A stretch of 54,555 nucleotides of DNA from assembly GCA_024743195.1 (NCBI GenBank), contig JANSXE010000018.1, forward strand, positions 1 through 54,555, in the 5' to 3' direction. Below the pieces are notes generated by a model. That model searched no databases. It was not told where the DNA came from and saw only the letters and a list, made by a program, of their open reading frames with translations. This DNA comes from Alphaproteobacteria bacterium (GTDB lineage Bacteria > Pseudomonadota > Alphaproteobacteria > UBA8366 > Aestuariispiraceae). Below, piece by piece: positions 31,703 to 40,750 of the stretch. Position numbers and translations under genes: made by a program. The stretch's first letter is position 1, and each line of letters opens with the position of its first letter.

Positions 31703-32950
31703 TCAGCCCGATGCGGCGCCCTGTGAGGCGCGGCGCGCCGCGAACAGGAAGGCGGCGAGGCCGAGCGCGCCGGCGCCGATCAGCACGGACAGCGCGAACC
31801 CGTAGCCGCCGACCGTCCAGAGCAGCGATCCCGCGAAAGGCGCGAGCGCGAAGGCCCCGAGGAAGGCCGTCCCCAACGCGCCGGACACCGCGCCGAAATC
31901 GGCTTCGCCCAGGAGGTCGCGGGTGATCACCGGCTTCATGATGCTGGTGACGCCGGCGCCGGCCCCCAGCAGCGCGGCGAAGGGGATCAGCATCAGCGGC
32001 GAGGCGGCGGCGCCCAGCAGCGCCGCCATCGCCCCGATGAGGGCCAGGAAACAGGCCGCGGTGATCGTCCGGCTGCTGACCCGCCGCTCCACCGCCAGCA
32101 TGAGAAGCCGTCCGGCGACCTGCATGGGCCCGATCGCCGAGGCGGTCAGCACGGCGAGCGCCGGCGCCACTCCGCGCTCGTCCAGGATCGGCAGCAGATG
32201 ATTGATCGCGACCCCGTGGACCAGCGCCAGGCTGGCGAAGGCCGCCGCCAGCAGCCAGAAGACGGGCTCCCCCGCCAGACGGCGGCGCGCGCCCGCGCTC
32301 GGTCCTGAACGGGCCTCTTCTCGCCGGCCATGATGCGCGGCGTGCTCCCGCTCCAGCCGGCGTGCGCCGAACCAGGCGAGCGGCGCCGCGATCAGCAGCA
32401 CGGCGGCCCCGAAGACCACCAGCGTTTCGCGCCAGCCGATCGTCTCCGACAGCCAATGCGCGCTGGGAAAGGACAGGGTGCCGGCCAGGCCGGCGATCAG
32501 CGTGATCCGCGTGATCGCGCCCCGCGCCGCCGCGCCCCGCGCCCGCGTCACCATCGAGAAGCAGGGGATGTAGAGCCCGCCCGCCATCACGAGGCCCAAC
32601 AGCAGCCAGATCAGCGTGAAGACCCAATAGCTCTCCGCCAGCGCCAGAGCGGCGACCAGAAGGCCGCCGGCCGCGGCGCAGCCGGCCAGCAACGCCGCCC
32701 CGCGCCCGCGGTCGATCAGCCGCCCCGCCAATGGCGAGGCGACGGCGGAGACCGCGATCGCGAGCGTAAAGGCGGCCGTCAGTTCGGTCTTGCTCCAGCC
32801 GGTCGCCGTCTCGAACCGCAACAGCATTGCGGGAAACATGTAATAGACGCCGGCCCAGATGATCGTCTGGGCGGCGGCGAGACTCCAGACCGGCGCGTCG
32901 ACCGACCGGCCGCCGCTTCGCGTCTCATCGGAACGGGGCGCCGCCTGCAC
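31703..32950 (-). CDS. major facilitator superfamily transporter
   Basis: This is a 415-residue 12-helix transporter, with SPLAGRLIDRGRGAALLAG as the loop 2-3 motif and a basic central loop (REHAAHHGRREEARSGPS). GTG 32950, with GAGGAG 6 bases upstream, is the best start. Its general layout resembles the MFS gene at 43290, and both are closest in feel to monocarboxylate-type carriers. The substrate is unknown. It lies downstream of the chemoreceptor gene with a 99-base gap. Confidence 0.85.
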   Translation of the reverse strand: MQAAPRSDETRSGGRSVDAPVWSLAAAQTIIWAGVYYMFPAMLLRFETATGWSKTELTAAFTLAIAVSAVASPLAGRLIDRGRGAALLAGCAAAGGLLVAALALAESYWVFTLIWLLLGLVMAGGLYIPCFSMVTRARGAAARGAITRITLIAGLAGTLSFPSAHWLSETIGWRETLVVFGAAVLLIAAPLAWFGARRLEREHAAHHGRREEARSGPSAGARRRLAGEPVFWLLAAAFASLALVHGVAINHLLPILDERGVAPALAVLTASAIGPMQVAGRLLMLAVERRVSSRTITAACFLALIGAMAALLGAAASPLMLIPFAALLGAGAGVTSIMKPVITRDLLGEADFGAVSGALGTAFLGAFALAPFAGSLLWTVGGYGFALSVLIGAGALGLAAFLFAARRASQGAASG

Positions 32951-33049
32951 CGGGCTCTCCTCGCATCGCCGCCGGGCGCATTCCTCGCCCGGCGGCGGCG
33001 AGCCTAGCGCATGCGCGCGTCGGGACAAGCGTCCAGGCGGCCGCCGGCG

Positions 33050-34249
33050 CTAGCCCTGTCGCATCGTGGTGAGGAAGCGTCCGACCGCGTCGCGCAGCGA
33101 TTCGGCCTGGCGGGCAAGGTCGCCGGCGGCGTCGAGCAGGTCGCCGGCCGACCGGCCCGTTTCCTGGGCGGCCTCGGTGACGCCGCCGATCGTGTCCGTC
33201 GCCGCGCGCGTGCTGTCGGCGGCCTCGTGGACGTTGCGGGCGATCTCCTGGGTGGCCGCGTTCTGCTCCTCCACGGCGGCGGAAATCCCGCCGGCGATCT
33301 GCTGCGTCTCGTCGATGATGTCGCCGATGGTCTGGATCGCGGAGACGGCTTCCTGCGTCGCGCCCCGCATCCCCTCGACCTGCCGGGTGATGTCCTCGGT
33401 GGCTTTCGCGGTCTGGTTGGCGAGGCTCTTCACCTCGCCGGCGACGACGGCGAAGCCCTTGCCGGCCTCGCCGGCGCGGGCGGCCTCGATGGTCGCGTTG
33501 AGCGCCAACAGGTTGGTCTGGTCCGCGATGTCGCGGATGAGGTCGATCACCTTGCCGATATGGCTGGCGGCCTCCGCCATCTGCTCCACCTTGCCGTCGG
33601 CGTCCGCGGCGGCGGCGACGGCCTTGTCCGCGACCTCGGTCGAGCGCGAGGCGGACTGGCCGATCTCCTGGGTGGAGGCCGCCAACTCTTCGGCCGCCGC
33701 GGCGACCGTCTCCACATTGGCGCTGGCCGAGCCCATGGAGTCTCGGACCTGCTCCGCCCGGTGCGAGACGTCGGTCGCCTGACCGCGCATGCCGCCCGCC
33801 GCGCCCTCGATCTGTGCGGCCGCCGAGGCGACGGCGTCGACCACCCCGAGGACGGAGTTCTCGAAGGTCGCGGCCATCTCCGTCACCCGCGCGTCGCGGG
33901 ACTGCATGTAGGCCACGGCCTCGTTGCTGGCCTCCGCCGAGCGCCGGAACTCGCCCTGCAGCCCGTCCAGCAGGATGCGGCGGAAGAACTTCCCGTCCGC
34001 CACATGTTTCAGGGAGGCTTCCGATTCGCGCGTGAAGGCGTCGACCACGTCCAAGAGTTGGTTGAGCGCATGCTGCAGGTCCGTCGCGGGGCCGTCCGGC
34101 GTGACGCCGATGACGCGCGCCTCCATGTCGCCGGCGGCGGCGCGGCGGCAAATCTCGGCGGTGCGCGCGATTTCCTCTTCGAGAGACCGCCCGTTGGCGC
34201 CGGACGCGCCGGCGGCGCGGCGGCTAAAGCGCGAGAACCAGTTCTTCAT
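33050..34249 (-). CDS. soluble methyl-accepting chemotaxis protein
   Basis: This is a 399-residue cytoplasmic chemoreceptor. There is no membrane segment. An N-terminal region with two HAMP-like stretches (EICRRAAAGDMEARV and LKHVADGKFFRRIL) is followed by a coiled-coil signalling domain with the hairpin tip IRDIADQTNLLALNATIEAA and GKGFAVVAGEVKSLANQT. This tip binds CheA/CheW. No C-terminal pentapeptide for CheR/CheB tethering is visible. The ATG at 34249 lies 26 bases inside the end of the upstream PAS gene, implying coupled translation and probably a shared complex in which the PAS protein senses and this protein signals. Confidence 0.9.
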   Translation of the reverse strand: MKNWFSRFSRRAAGASGANGRSLEEEIARTAEICRRAAAGDMEARVIGVTPDGPATDLQHALNQLLDVVDAFTRESEASLKHVADGKFFRRILLDGLQGEFRRSAEASNEAVAYMQSRDARVTEMAATFENSVLGVVDAVASAAAQIEGAAGGMRGQATDVSHRAEQVRDSMGSASANVETVAAAAEELAASTQEIGQSASRSTEVADKAVAAAADADGKVEQMAEAASHIGKVIDLIRDIADQTNLLALNATIEAARAGEAGKGFAVVAGEVKSLANQTAKATEDITRQVEGMRGATQEAVSAIQTIGDIIDETQQIAGGISAAVEEQNAATQEIARNVHEAADSTRAATDTIGGVTEAAQETGRSAGDLLDAAGDLARQAESLRDAVGRFLTTMRQG

Positions 34250-34748
34250 AGGCCATACCCGACTCCGCGACGGTCTTTGACAACAGAGCCCCCGCCGCCG
34301 CCATGCCGTCGCGGGCGTTCGCATGGCGGGCTTCTTCGGCGCGCAGGGCGGCGTAAATCGGCTCGATTTTCTCGACCGCCTCCCGGCGCGGCGCCCGGCG
34401 GTTCGAATGATAACCGACGGTCGCGCCGGAGGCGTCGTAGGTCGGCGTGACATGGGCGAAGACCCAGTAATGGTCGCCGGACTTGGTCATGTTCTTGACA
34501 TAGGCGAAGACCTCCCGGCCGGCCGTCACCTCGTCCCAGAGCAGCTTGAACGCCGCGCGCGGCATGTCCGGGTGGCGGACGATCGAATGGGGCGCGCCCA
34601 GAAGTTCGTCCTCGCGAAAGCCGGCCACCTGCAGGAAGACGTCGTTGGCGTAGGTGATGCGGCCCTTGAGATCGGTCTTCGAGACGATGAAGCGCGTCGG
34701 CTCGAAGAAGACCTCGCGTCCGGACGGCTTAACCGCGTACTTGGCCAT
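34224..34748 (-). CDS. stand-alone Aer-type PAS domain protein (first copy)
   Basis: This 174-residue protein consists of one PAS domain of the Aer redox/energy taxis type: IVSKTDLKGRITYANDVFL, ELLGAPHSIVRHPDMPRAAF, EVFAYVKNMTKSGDHYWVFA and GYHSNRRAPRRE. In Aer these segments hold FAD. A C-terminal helical extension of about 50 residues could dock on another protein. There is no membrane anchor and no signalling domain. Its end overlaps the soluble MCP gene. It is a close paralogue of the next gene upstream (gap 11 bases). Confidence 0.88.
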   Translation of the reverse strand: MAKYAVKPSGREVFFEPTRFIVSKTDLKGRITYANDVFLQVAGFREDELLGAPHSIVRHPDMPRAAFKLLWDEVTAGREVFAYVKNMTKSGDHYWVFAHVTPTYDASGATVGYHSNRRAPRREAVEKIEPIYAALRAEEARHANARDGMAAAGALLSKTVAESGMAYEELVLAL

Positions 34749-34759
34749 GGCGGCGTCCC

Positions 34760-35284
34760 TCAGACGGTGAAGATGAACCGCTCGTAGGTCAGGCCCGTCT
34801 CGGCGACGACCTCTCGCAGCAGCCGGTCGCTCGCGGCCAAGCCGTCCTTGGCGTTGCGCGCGCCGGTTTCCCGCGCGCGAAGCCTGGCGTAGAGCGGCTC
34901 AATCTGGGCGAGCGCGTCCGCGCGCGGCGCGCGACGGTTCGAGTGGTAGCCGACGATCTCGCCGGTCGGCCCCCGGGTCGGCGTCACATGCGCCAGAACC
35001 CAGTAATGGTCGCCGTTGCGCGCCATGTTCTTGACGTAGGCGAAGATCTCGGACCCGGCCTTCAGGCGCTCCCAGAGCAGCTTGAAGACCGCCCGGGGCA
35101 TGTCCGGGTGGCGTATGATCGAATGCGGCCGGCCCAGCACCTCCGCCTCCGCATAGTCGGAGAGCCGCAGGAAAACGTCGTTCGCGTATCGGATGCGCCC
35201 GCGCAGGTCGGTCTTCGAGACGATGATCTCGCTCTCGCCGAACGTCCGCGCGCGCCCGGTCGGCGCAATGGCGTTGGGGGCCAT
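34760..35284 (-). CDS. stand-alone Aer-type PAS domain protein (second copy)
   Basis: This is a 174-residue paralogue of the adjacent PAS protein, same length and order: IIVSKTDLRGRIRYANDVFL, EVLGRPHSIIRHPDMPRAVF, EIFAYVKNMARNGDHYWVLA, GYHSNRRAPRAD. The C-terminal helices have diverged more (LLREVVAETGLTYERF against LLSKTVAESGMAYEELV). It is probably the first gene of a PAS-PAS-MCP operon. Ligand (FAD) is inferred from Aer. The upstream 35285-35552 region is a divergent promoter region shared with acs. Confidence 0.88.
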   Translation of the reverse strand: MAPNAIAPTGRARTFGESEIIVSKTDLRGRIRYANDVFLRLSDYAEAEVLGRPHSIIRHPDMPRAVFKLLWERLKAGSEIFAYVKNMARNGDHYWVLAHVTPTRGPTGEIVGYHSNRRAPRADALAQIEPLYARLRARETGARNAKDGLAASDRLLREVVAETGLTYERFIFTV

Positions 35285-35552
35285 GCTGTGTCTGTCCTCG
35301 GGTTGGAGTCGGCGGGGCGGCGCTCCGAGCCGACGATCCCGCGTTGACCGATCTGTACCGCGCAGCGGTTAGCAAAGGGTTAATGACCGCAATTTTACAG
35401 CGGATTGACGCCCATCGCCTCGGTTGAAGCGCGGCCTGGAGTTGGGCAACATGCGCGATGAACAAGGGCGGCGCCGCGGCGGCGCCGTACCCTGAGCGTC
35501 CGTCCGCATCGCGAGGCGGGGCGCGACAACGGAACAGAGGGGAAAGGGGCCC
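35285..35552. other. divergent promoter region of the PAS/MCP operon and acs
   Basis: These 268 bases separate the leftward chemosensory operon from the rightward acs gene. The middle is AT-richer, with TTAGCAAAGGGTTAATGACCGCAATTTTA-type sequence at about 35372-35400. A G/C palindrome (GGCGGCGCCGCGGCGGCGCCG, 35468-35488) precedes acs. Promoters for both directions must lie here, but I cannot place boxes with confidence. Confidence 0.4.
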
Positions 35553-37502
35553 ATGTCCGAAGTGCACGTCTATCCGGTGTCGAAGGAGATCGCGCAGTCT
35601 GCGTGGATCGACAACGACACCTATCTGAAGATGTACAAGCAGTCTGTGGAGGATCCGGACGGCTTCTGGGCCGAGCACGGCAAGCGCGTCGATTGGATCA
35701 AGCCCTTCACCAAGGTGAAGGACGTGAACTTCACGGCGCCGGGCGTGTCCATCAAGTGGTTCTACGACGGCGCGCTGAACGCCTGCTACAACTGCGTCGA
35801 CCGGCATCTGGAGAAGCGCGGCGACCAGGTGGCCATCATCTGGGAAGGCGACGAGCCGACGGAAGACGCCAGCATCACCTACAAGGAACTGCACGAAGCC
35901 GTCTGCCGGCTGGCCAACGCCCTGAAGGCGCGCGGCGTGAAGAAGGGCGACCGGGTCTGCATCTACATGCCGATGATCCCCGAAGCCGCTTACGCCATGC
36001 TGGCCTGCGCGCGCATCGGCGCGGTCCATTCGATCGTCTTCGGCGGGTTCTCGCCGGACGCGCTCGCCGGCCGCATCCAGGATTCCGAATGCACCGTGGT
36101 GATCACCGCGGACGAGGGGCTGCGCGGCGGCCGCAAGGTGCCGCTCAAGGCGAACACCGACAAGGCGCTGGAGAGCTGCCCGTCCGTCGACACGGTCCTC
36201 GTGGTCAAGCGCACCGGCGGGGCGATCGATTGGTCCGAAGGCCGCGACGTCTGGTATCACGAGGCCGTCGCGGCGACCGACCCGGACTGCCCGTGCGAGG
36301 AGATGAATGCGGAGGATCCGCTTTTCATCCTTTACACCTCCGGGTCCACCGGAAAGCCGAAGGGCGTGCTGCACACCACCGGCGGCTATCTGGTCTACGC
36401 CTCGATGACGCATCAGTACGTCTTCGACTATCACGACGGGGACATCTATTGGTGCACCGCGGACGTCGGCTGGGTCACGGGCCACAGCTACATCGTCTAC
36501 GGACCGCTCTCCAACGGGGCCGTGACGCTGATGTTCGAGGGCGTGCCCACCTATCCCGACGCCTCGCGGCATTGGCAGGTGATCGACAAGCACAAGGTCA
36601 ACATCTACTACACCGCGCCGACCGCCATCCGCGCCCTGATGCGCGAGGGCGACGATCCGGTGAAGAAGACCGACCGGTCGAGCCTGCGCATCCTCGGCTC
36701 GGTCGGCGAGCCGATCAATCCGGAAGCCTGGCGCTGGTATTACGAGGTCGTCGGCGAGGAGCGCTGCCCGATCGTCGACACCTGGTGGCAGACGGAAACC
36801 GGCGGCATCCTGATCACCCCGCTGCCGGGGGCGACGGACCTCAAGCCCGGCTCGGCGACGCGGCCCTTCTTCGGCGTGCAGCCGCAGATCGTCGACAATG
36901 AAGGAAACCCGATCGAGGGCGCGGCCGAAGGCAATCTCTGCATGGTCGAAAGCTGGCCCGGCCAGATGCGCACGGTCTATGGCGACCATGAGCGCTTCGA
37001 GCAGACCTACTTCATGACCTACAAGGGCAAGTACTTCACCGGCGACGGCTGCCGCCGGGACGAGGACGGCTATTACTGGATCACCGGACGCGTCGACGAC
37101 GTGATCAACGTCTCCGGCCACCGCATGGGCACGGCGGAGGTGGAAAGCAGCCTCGTCGGCCATCATCAGGTGGCGGAGGCCGCCGTGGTCGGCGCGCCGC
37201 ACGACCTGAAGGGCCAGGGCATCTACGCCTATGTCACCCTGAATGTCGGCGAGGAGCCCTCGGACGCCCTCAAGAAGGAGCTGGTCCAATGGGTGCGCAA
37301 GGATATCGGCCCGATCGCCAGCCCGGACTGGATCCAGTGGGCGCCCGGCCTGCCCAAGACCCGGTCGGGCAAGATCATGCGCCGGATCCTGCGCAAGATC
37401 GCCGAAGACGATTACGGCAGCCTGGGCGACACCTCGACCCTGGCCGATCCGGCCGTCGTCGAGGATCTGATCGAAAACCGGCAGAACCGGAAGGACGCAT
37501 GA
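35553..37502 (+). CDS. acs: acetate-CoA ligase (acetyl-CoA synthetase)
   Basis: This 649-residue adenylate-forming enzyme makes acetyl-CoA from acetate via acetyl-AMP. The P-loop motif [43 protein letters not shown] and the C-terminal hinge/catalytic segment [15 protein letters not shown] with the acetylatable Lys are all intact. Length and motifs match bacterial Acs. It is a single gene with a GGGGAAAGGGG-type RBS. Regulation by Lys acetylation, reversed by the CobB sirtuin at 24251, is likely from knowledge of the family. Confidence 0.96.
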   Translation: MSEVHVYPVSKEIAQSAWIDNDTYLKMYKQSVEDPDGFWAEHGKRVDWIKPFTKVKDVNFTAPGVSIKWFYDGALNACYNCVDRHLEKRGDQVAIIWEGDEPTEDASITYKELHEAVCRLANALKARGVKKGDRVCIYMPMIPEAAYAMLACARIGAVHSIVFGGFSPDALAGRIQDSECTVVITADEGLRGGRKVPLKANTDKALESCPSVDTVLVVKRTGGAIDWSEGRDVWYHEAVAATDPDCPCEEMNAEDPLFILYTSGSTGKPKGVLHTTGGYLVYASMTHQYVFDYHDGDIYWCTADVGWVTGHSYIVYGPLSNGAVTLMFEGVPTYPDASRHWQVIDKHKVNIYYTAPTAIRALMREGDDPVKKTDRSSLRILGSVGEPINPEAWRWYYEVVGEERCPIVDTWWQTETGGILITPLPGATDLKPGSATRPFFGVQPQIVDNEGNPIEGAAEGNLCMVESWPGQMRTVYGDHERFEQTYFMTYKGKYFTGDGCRRDEDGYYWITGRVDDVINVSGHRMGTAEVESSLVGHHQVAEAAVVGAPHDLKGQGIYAYVTLNVGEEPSDALKKELVQWVRKDIGPIASPDWIQWAPGLPKTRSGKIMRRILRKIAEDDYGSLGDTSTLADPAVVEDLIENRQNRKDA

Positions 37503-37532
37503 CGGCGCTCCCATAGGCGAGGCTGACAGCAC

Positions 37533-37555
37533 GGGCGGGGCCGACGGCTCCGCCC
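37533..37555 (+). terminator. probable terminator of acs
   Basis: GGGCGGGGCC (37533-37542) pairs with GGCTCCGCCC (37546-37555) in a 10-bp stem with one G-U pair and a GAC loop. It lies 30 bases after the acs stop. The tract after it (GCGCTTGTT) is only weakly T-rich, so function as an intrinsic terminator is likely but not certain. Confidence 0.5.
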
Positions 37556-38029
37556 GCGCTTGTTCCGGCGGTCGGCCGGTCTGTAAGGGCTGTCCCCATG
37601 GCCTGCCGGACGATCTGATTCGCGGCCGTCGTCGACGCCTGTCTCGCCGCGCTGCCTGGCCTGGGGAGCGACCCGCCGGCCTTGGCGGGGACGCCGCCGC
37701 CGGAGCCGCCCAGCCTCTCGCAGCCGACGGCTGCGCCGATCGAAACCGCGCAGTGAGCCGTTTCAGGCGCGGGACCTGAGCGGGGGGGCGCCGACGGCGG
37801 CCCGTCGGGCGGTTCTGTTTCGCCGATGGGTTGTGAGCCGCAAGCTATTGAACTCAAACCTAATTCTTTGTCTCTCTTAAGAGAATTTTTACGCATGCGA
37901 CGGACACTCCGCCAATCGCTCTCACCGGTGCGTCAGCGACGACGCCCCGACGTCGCGGAGCGCCTCCGTGCGACGTCACGCCGGCCGCCGACTCCCGGCG
38001 CGATCACGACATCAGGGTAAAGGCCGGCA
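37556..38029. other. intergenic region with an AT-rich palindrome
   Basis: No credible gene lies in this 470-base stretch. An AT-rich part (37840-37890) contains the 12-bp palindrome TCTCTTAAGAGA (37873-37884) followed by ATTTTT. AATTCT at 37862-37867 can also pair with AGAATT at 37882-37887. It could be an operator or a weak terminator ahead of the PAS_5 gene at 38030. Confidence 0.4.
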
Positions 38030-38581
38030 ATGACCTTGGACGCTCGCGAGTTGCTCAATTGGCGCTATGGCGTGTGCCCGATCGGTGCGGCGGCGGAGCG
38101 CTTCGGCCCCTTCGCGCCGGTCGTCGATCTCTGGCGGGGCCGCATTCCGGACGGCCGCCTTCTGCCCGGCCGCGGGGCTTTCGACGTCGTCGACTTCAAG
38201 CCGTGGCTGGGCCGCATCTTCATCGCGCGCGTCGAGCGGGAGCCGTTCGATTTGCGCTTCGTGCTGTGGGGCGTGACGCTGAGCGCGTGGTGGGGCGTCG
38301 ACTACACGAACAAGACGCTGGGATCGGAATCGAACAATCCCGAACTCTGGCGATTGGTCGAACTGGCCTATTTCCAGGAGATGGAGCGAGCGCCGTTTAT
38401 CGGCCTCTCGCACGGGTATCTCGATCAGCATGATCGCTCTCACATCAAGGTCATGGGTCTCGACCTGCCGCTGGGCGAGGGCGATCGGCTGGAGCATGTC
38501 CTGTCCTTCCATATGCGCATCGAATTGAAGCAGACGCCCGAGAGCCTGATGCCCGACTGCCCGATCGCGCGCTACTTCTGA
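38030..38581 (+). CDS. PAS_5-type domain protein (first of three)
   Basis: This 183-residue soluble protein resembles the PAS_5 family (PF07310-like): LWRGRIPDGRLLPGRGAFD at about residues 33-51, PWLGRIFIARVEREPFDLRFVLWG, then DYTNKTLG and a C-terminal beta strand region. Members are short, stand-alone sensory domains common in Rhodospirillales, with unknown ligands. It leads a plus-strand signalling cluster that continues with a small helical protein, a GAF-GGDEF enzyme and two more proteins of this kind. Family assignment is by pattern, not a profile search. Confidence 0.75.
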   Translation: MTLDARELLNWRYGVCPIGAAAERFGPFAPVVDLWRGRIPDGRLLPGRGAFDVVDFKPWLGRIFIARVEREPFDLRFVLWGVTLSAWWGVDYTNKTLGSESNNPELWRLVELAYFQEMERAPFIGLSHGYLDQHDRSHIKVMGLDLPLGEGDRLEHVLSFHMRIELKQTPESLMPDCPIARYF

Positions 38582-38678
38582 GGGCGCGCCGCCGTCGCGT
38601 CCGATGCTCGTTCGCAGTTTCCACTTTGTTAACTTATGCGACTTAGGATTGCGTATCGAACCCTGGAGGAAGCGCTGG

Positions 38679-38927
38679 ATGGACGAAGATCCTCTCCGCT
38701 TGGCCGCGCAGGCGGTCGAGCCGTTGCAGCAGATGGACGTTCCGCCTGCGCTGCAGGAATCGATCGCCCGTCACCAAAGCCACCTGGCGTCGCTCGCGGC
38801 CTCGCTGCTGGCGGCGGGGTGCGAGAAGGACATGGTGGTGACGAGCGTCGAGACCGCCTTCGCCTCCTACAAGGAGGAACTGATCGCGGCGATTCTCGCG
38901 CTGAAGGAGGCGAACCATGATCGCTGA
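38679..38927 (+). CDS. small alpha-helical protein coupled to the diguanylate cyclase gene
   Basis: This 82-residue acidic protein (MDEDPLRLAAQAVEPLQQMD...) is predicted to be all helical, with no motif I recognise. The ATG at 38679 has GGAGGA 8 bases upstream; the in-frame start at 38604 has no RBS. Its last 11 bases overlap the start of the GAF-GGDEF gene, so translation of the two is coupled and an accessory or partner role is plausible. The strong RBS and the overlap are the evidence that it is real. Confidence 0.65.
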   Translation: MDEDPLRLAAQAVEPLQQMDVPPALQESIARHQSHLASLAASLLAAGCEKDMVVTSVETAFASYKEELIAAILALKEANHDR

Positions 38928-39906
38928 CGAGAAGCTGACGGACGAAGAGGCGCGCATCCGCGCCCTGCGCCGCTATCGCGTCCTCGACACCGAGACCGAG
39001 AAACCGTTCGAGAAGATCGTCGGTCTGGTCGAGCAGATTCTGAACGTGCCGATCTGCGCGGTGAGCCTGGTCGATTCCGACCGCCAATGGTTCAAGGCGA
39101 GCCGGGGGCTCGAGGTCTGCGAGACGCGGCGGGACATCTCTTTCTGCACCCACGCGATCCAGACACCGGAGCCCATGATCGTGCAGGACGCGCAGCAGGA
39201 CCCGCGGTTCGCCGCGAACCCGCTGGTCACCGGCGCGCCGCATATCCGCAGCTACGCCGGCGCGCCGTTGCAGACGCCCGAGGGATACAATGTCGGCAGC
39301 CTGTGCGCCATCGACGTGAAGCCGCGTGCCTTCCCCGACAGCGAGATCGCGATCCTGTCGAACTTCGCGAACTTGGTGGTGGAAGAACTGGAGCTGCGCC
39401 TCGCCGCCTCCAGCGACCTTCTGACCGGCGTCCTGACGCGTCGGGCCTGGCGCGACGGCGCGGAGGCGGAGATCTCGCGCGCCCGGCGGCACGACCGGCC
39501 CATGGCGGTCGCGCTGTTCGACATCGACCGCTTCAAGGCGATCAACGATTCCTTCGGCCATCCGACCGGCGACCGGGTGATCCAGGCGGTCAGCGCAGCC
39601 TGCGCGGACGTGCTGCGGGCGACCCAGACGATCGGCCGCTGGGGCGGGGAGGAGTTCGCGATCCTGCTGCCGGAATGCGATCTTTCCGCCGCGGCGACCG
39701 TCGCGGAGCGGTGCCGTCAGGCCATCGAGGCGTTGGAGATCCGGTCCGACGCCGGCGCGCCCTGTCCCGTCACGGCCAGTTTCGGGGTGGCGACGCTCGG
39801 CGGGCCCGGCGACGACGCCGAGGTCTTGGTCGCCCAGGCGGACGCCGCCCTCTATCGGGCCAAGAACGCCGGCCGCAACCGCGTGGAGGCGTGCGCGACC
39901 GCCTGA
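38917..39906 (+). CDS. GAF-GGDEF diguanylate cyclase
   Basis: This is a 329-residue soluble protein: GAF sensor domain (about residues 10-160, RRYRVLDTETEKPFEKIVGL, then DISFCTHAIQTPEPMIVQDA) and GGDEF domain (about 165-325). Active-site residues are present: LLTGVLTRRAW, FDIDRFKAINDSFGHPTGD, and the signature GRWGGEEFAIL. It should make c-di-GMP from GTP. The inhibitory I-site (RxxD) is not conserved: the corresponding residues are RATQ, so product inhibition is probably lost. GAF segments of this type bind small ligands. It sits among three PAS_5-type genes and could be tuned by them. Confidence 0.9.
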   Translation: MIADEKLTDEEARIRALRRYRVLDTETEKPFEKIVGLVEQILNVPICAVSLVDSDRQWFKASRGLEVCETRRDISFCTHAIQTPEPMIVQDAQQDPRFAANPLVTGAPHIRSYAGAPLQTPEGYNVGSLCAIDVKPRAFPDSEIAILSNFANLVVEELELRLAASSDLLTGVLTRRAWRDGAEAEISRARRHDRPMAVALFDIDRFKAINDSFGHPTGDRVIQAVSAACADVLRATQTIGRWGGEEFAILLPECDLSAAATVAERCRQAIEALEIRSDAGAPCPVTASFGVATLGGPGDDAEVLVAQADAALYRAKNAGRNRVEACATA

Positions 39907-40196
39907 GCGCGCGTTGACCGAGGCGTCGCGCATTCGGCGAAAATTGCAGACGGTTCCAATGGCCGCCGTCCGGTTGCTATGCTAGCTCCGCGTTGGGAAG
40001 GGCGCTCACGCGAAGGAACGCAAACGGTGCTCATACAGGGCCTCCGTGAAGGCGATGCACGGGCGCACGCCGCGCCGCGGCCAGGGGCGTGGGCGCGCGA
40101 CGCTTCGGGCGGTTGCTCGCCGCGGCGCTTTGCCGCAAGCTTCCAGCCGGAAGCGCGCAGCCACCCAAAAGCGCGCTCAATCGAGGAAGCGCTGCG
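39907..40196. other. intergenic region with a possible promoter
   Basis: These 290 bases hold no credible gene. TTGCTATGCT at about 39973-39982 resembles an extended -10 box and could drive the downstream PAS_5-type gene. The rest shows no repeat or hairpin that I would report. Confidence 0.35.
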
Positions 40197-40745
40197 ATGA
40201 TCGAGCTCATGCTATCGTCCGGAGGCGTTGAGGGCCGGAACGAAGGCGTTGCGCTGGTCGGCGAGAGCGAGGCGTGGGCCGACCCGGACTTCGCCGTCGC
40301 CTGCCGGGTCGCCGATATCTGGGCGGACCTTCAGGCGGATCTCGAGCCGGGCGCGCGTCCGACGCGTCATGACGTCGACCCGTTGCGCTTCGGCGCGGCG
40401 TTGCTGCCGCATCTCGTATTGATCGACGTGCTGGCGCAGGATCGACCGGGCGGTCCGCGCGATTTTCGCTTTCGGCTGTTCGGCTCCCGCCATGAGTCCG
40501 AATACGGCGGCGATCTGACCGGTCGCACCCTGTCCGAGGTTGCGCGCGAGAGCCCGGACGCCGAAGCCCTGGCCGCCTTCCTGGACGCCGCGGTCGACGC
40601 GACGGCCCCGACCTATGTGCGCTTCAGCTATCGCAGCCGTGGACAGGTGGTCCATTACGCGCTGGCGGTGGCCTTGCCCCTCTTCGACGAGACGGACGCC
40701 GTCTCGCACCTGCTCGTGGCTGCGGACTGGCGCTCTCCGGAGTAA
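40197..40745 (+). CDS. PAS_5-type domain protein (second of three)
   Basis: This 182-residue soluble protein follows the same plan as the product at 38030: VADIWADLQADLEPGARPTRHDVDP, then LLPHLVLIDVLAQD, RDFRFRLFGSRHESEYGGDLTGRTLSE and a C-terminal VALPLFDETDAVSHLLVAADW. This GxGLTGR-like step is the mark of PAS_5 domains. The ATG at 40197 has GAGGAA about 10 bases before it. There is no output domain, so it must act through a partner, possibly the neighbouring diguanylate cyclase. Confidence 0.78.
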   Translation: MIELMLSSGGVEGRNEGVALVGESEAWADPDFAVACRVADIWADLQADLEPGARPTRHDVDPLRFGAALLPHLVLIDVLAQDRPGGPRDFRFRLFGSRHESEYGGDLTGRTLSEVARESPDAEALAAFLDAAVDATAPTYVRFSYRSRGQVVHYALAVALPLFDETDAVSHLLVAADWRSPE

Positions 40746-40750
40746 GGGCC

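Noticed and set aside
34899-37532. An 877-codon minus-strand frame opposite acs
   Set aside because: It covers acs in antisense, with repetitive His/Arg/Asp composition and no motif.
37375-37896. A 173-codon minus-strand frame between acs and the PAS_5-type gene
   Set aside because: It overlaps the end of acs, has no RBS and no recognisable motif; composition looks like non-coding GC-rich DNA.
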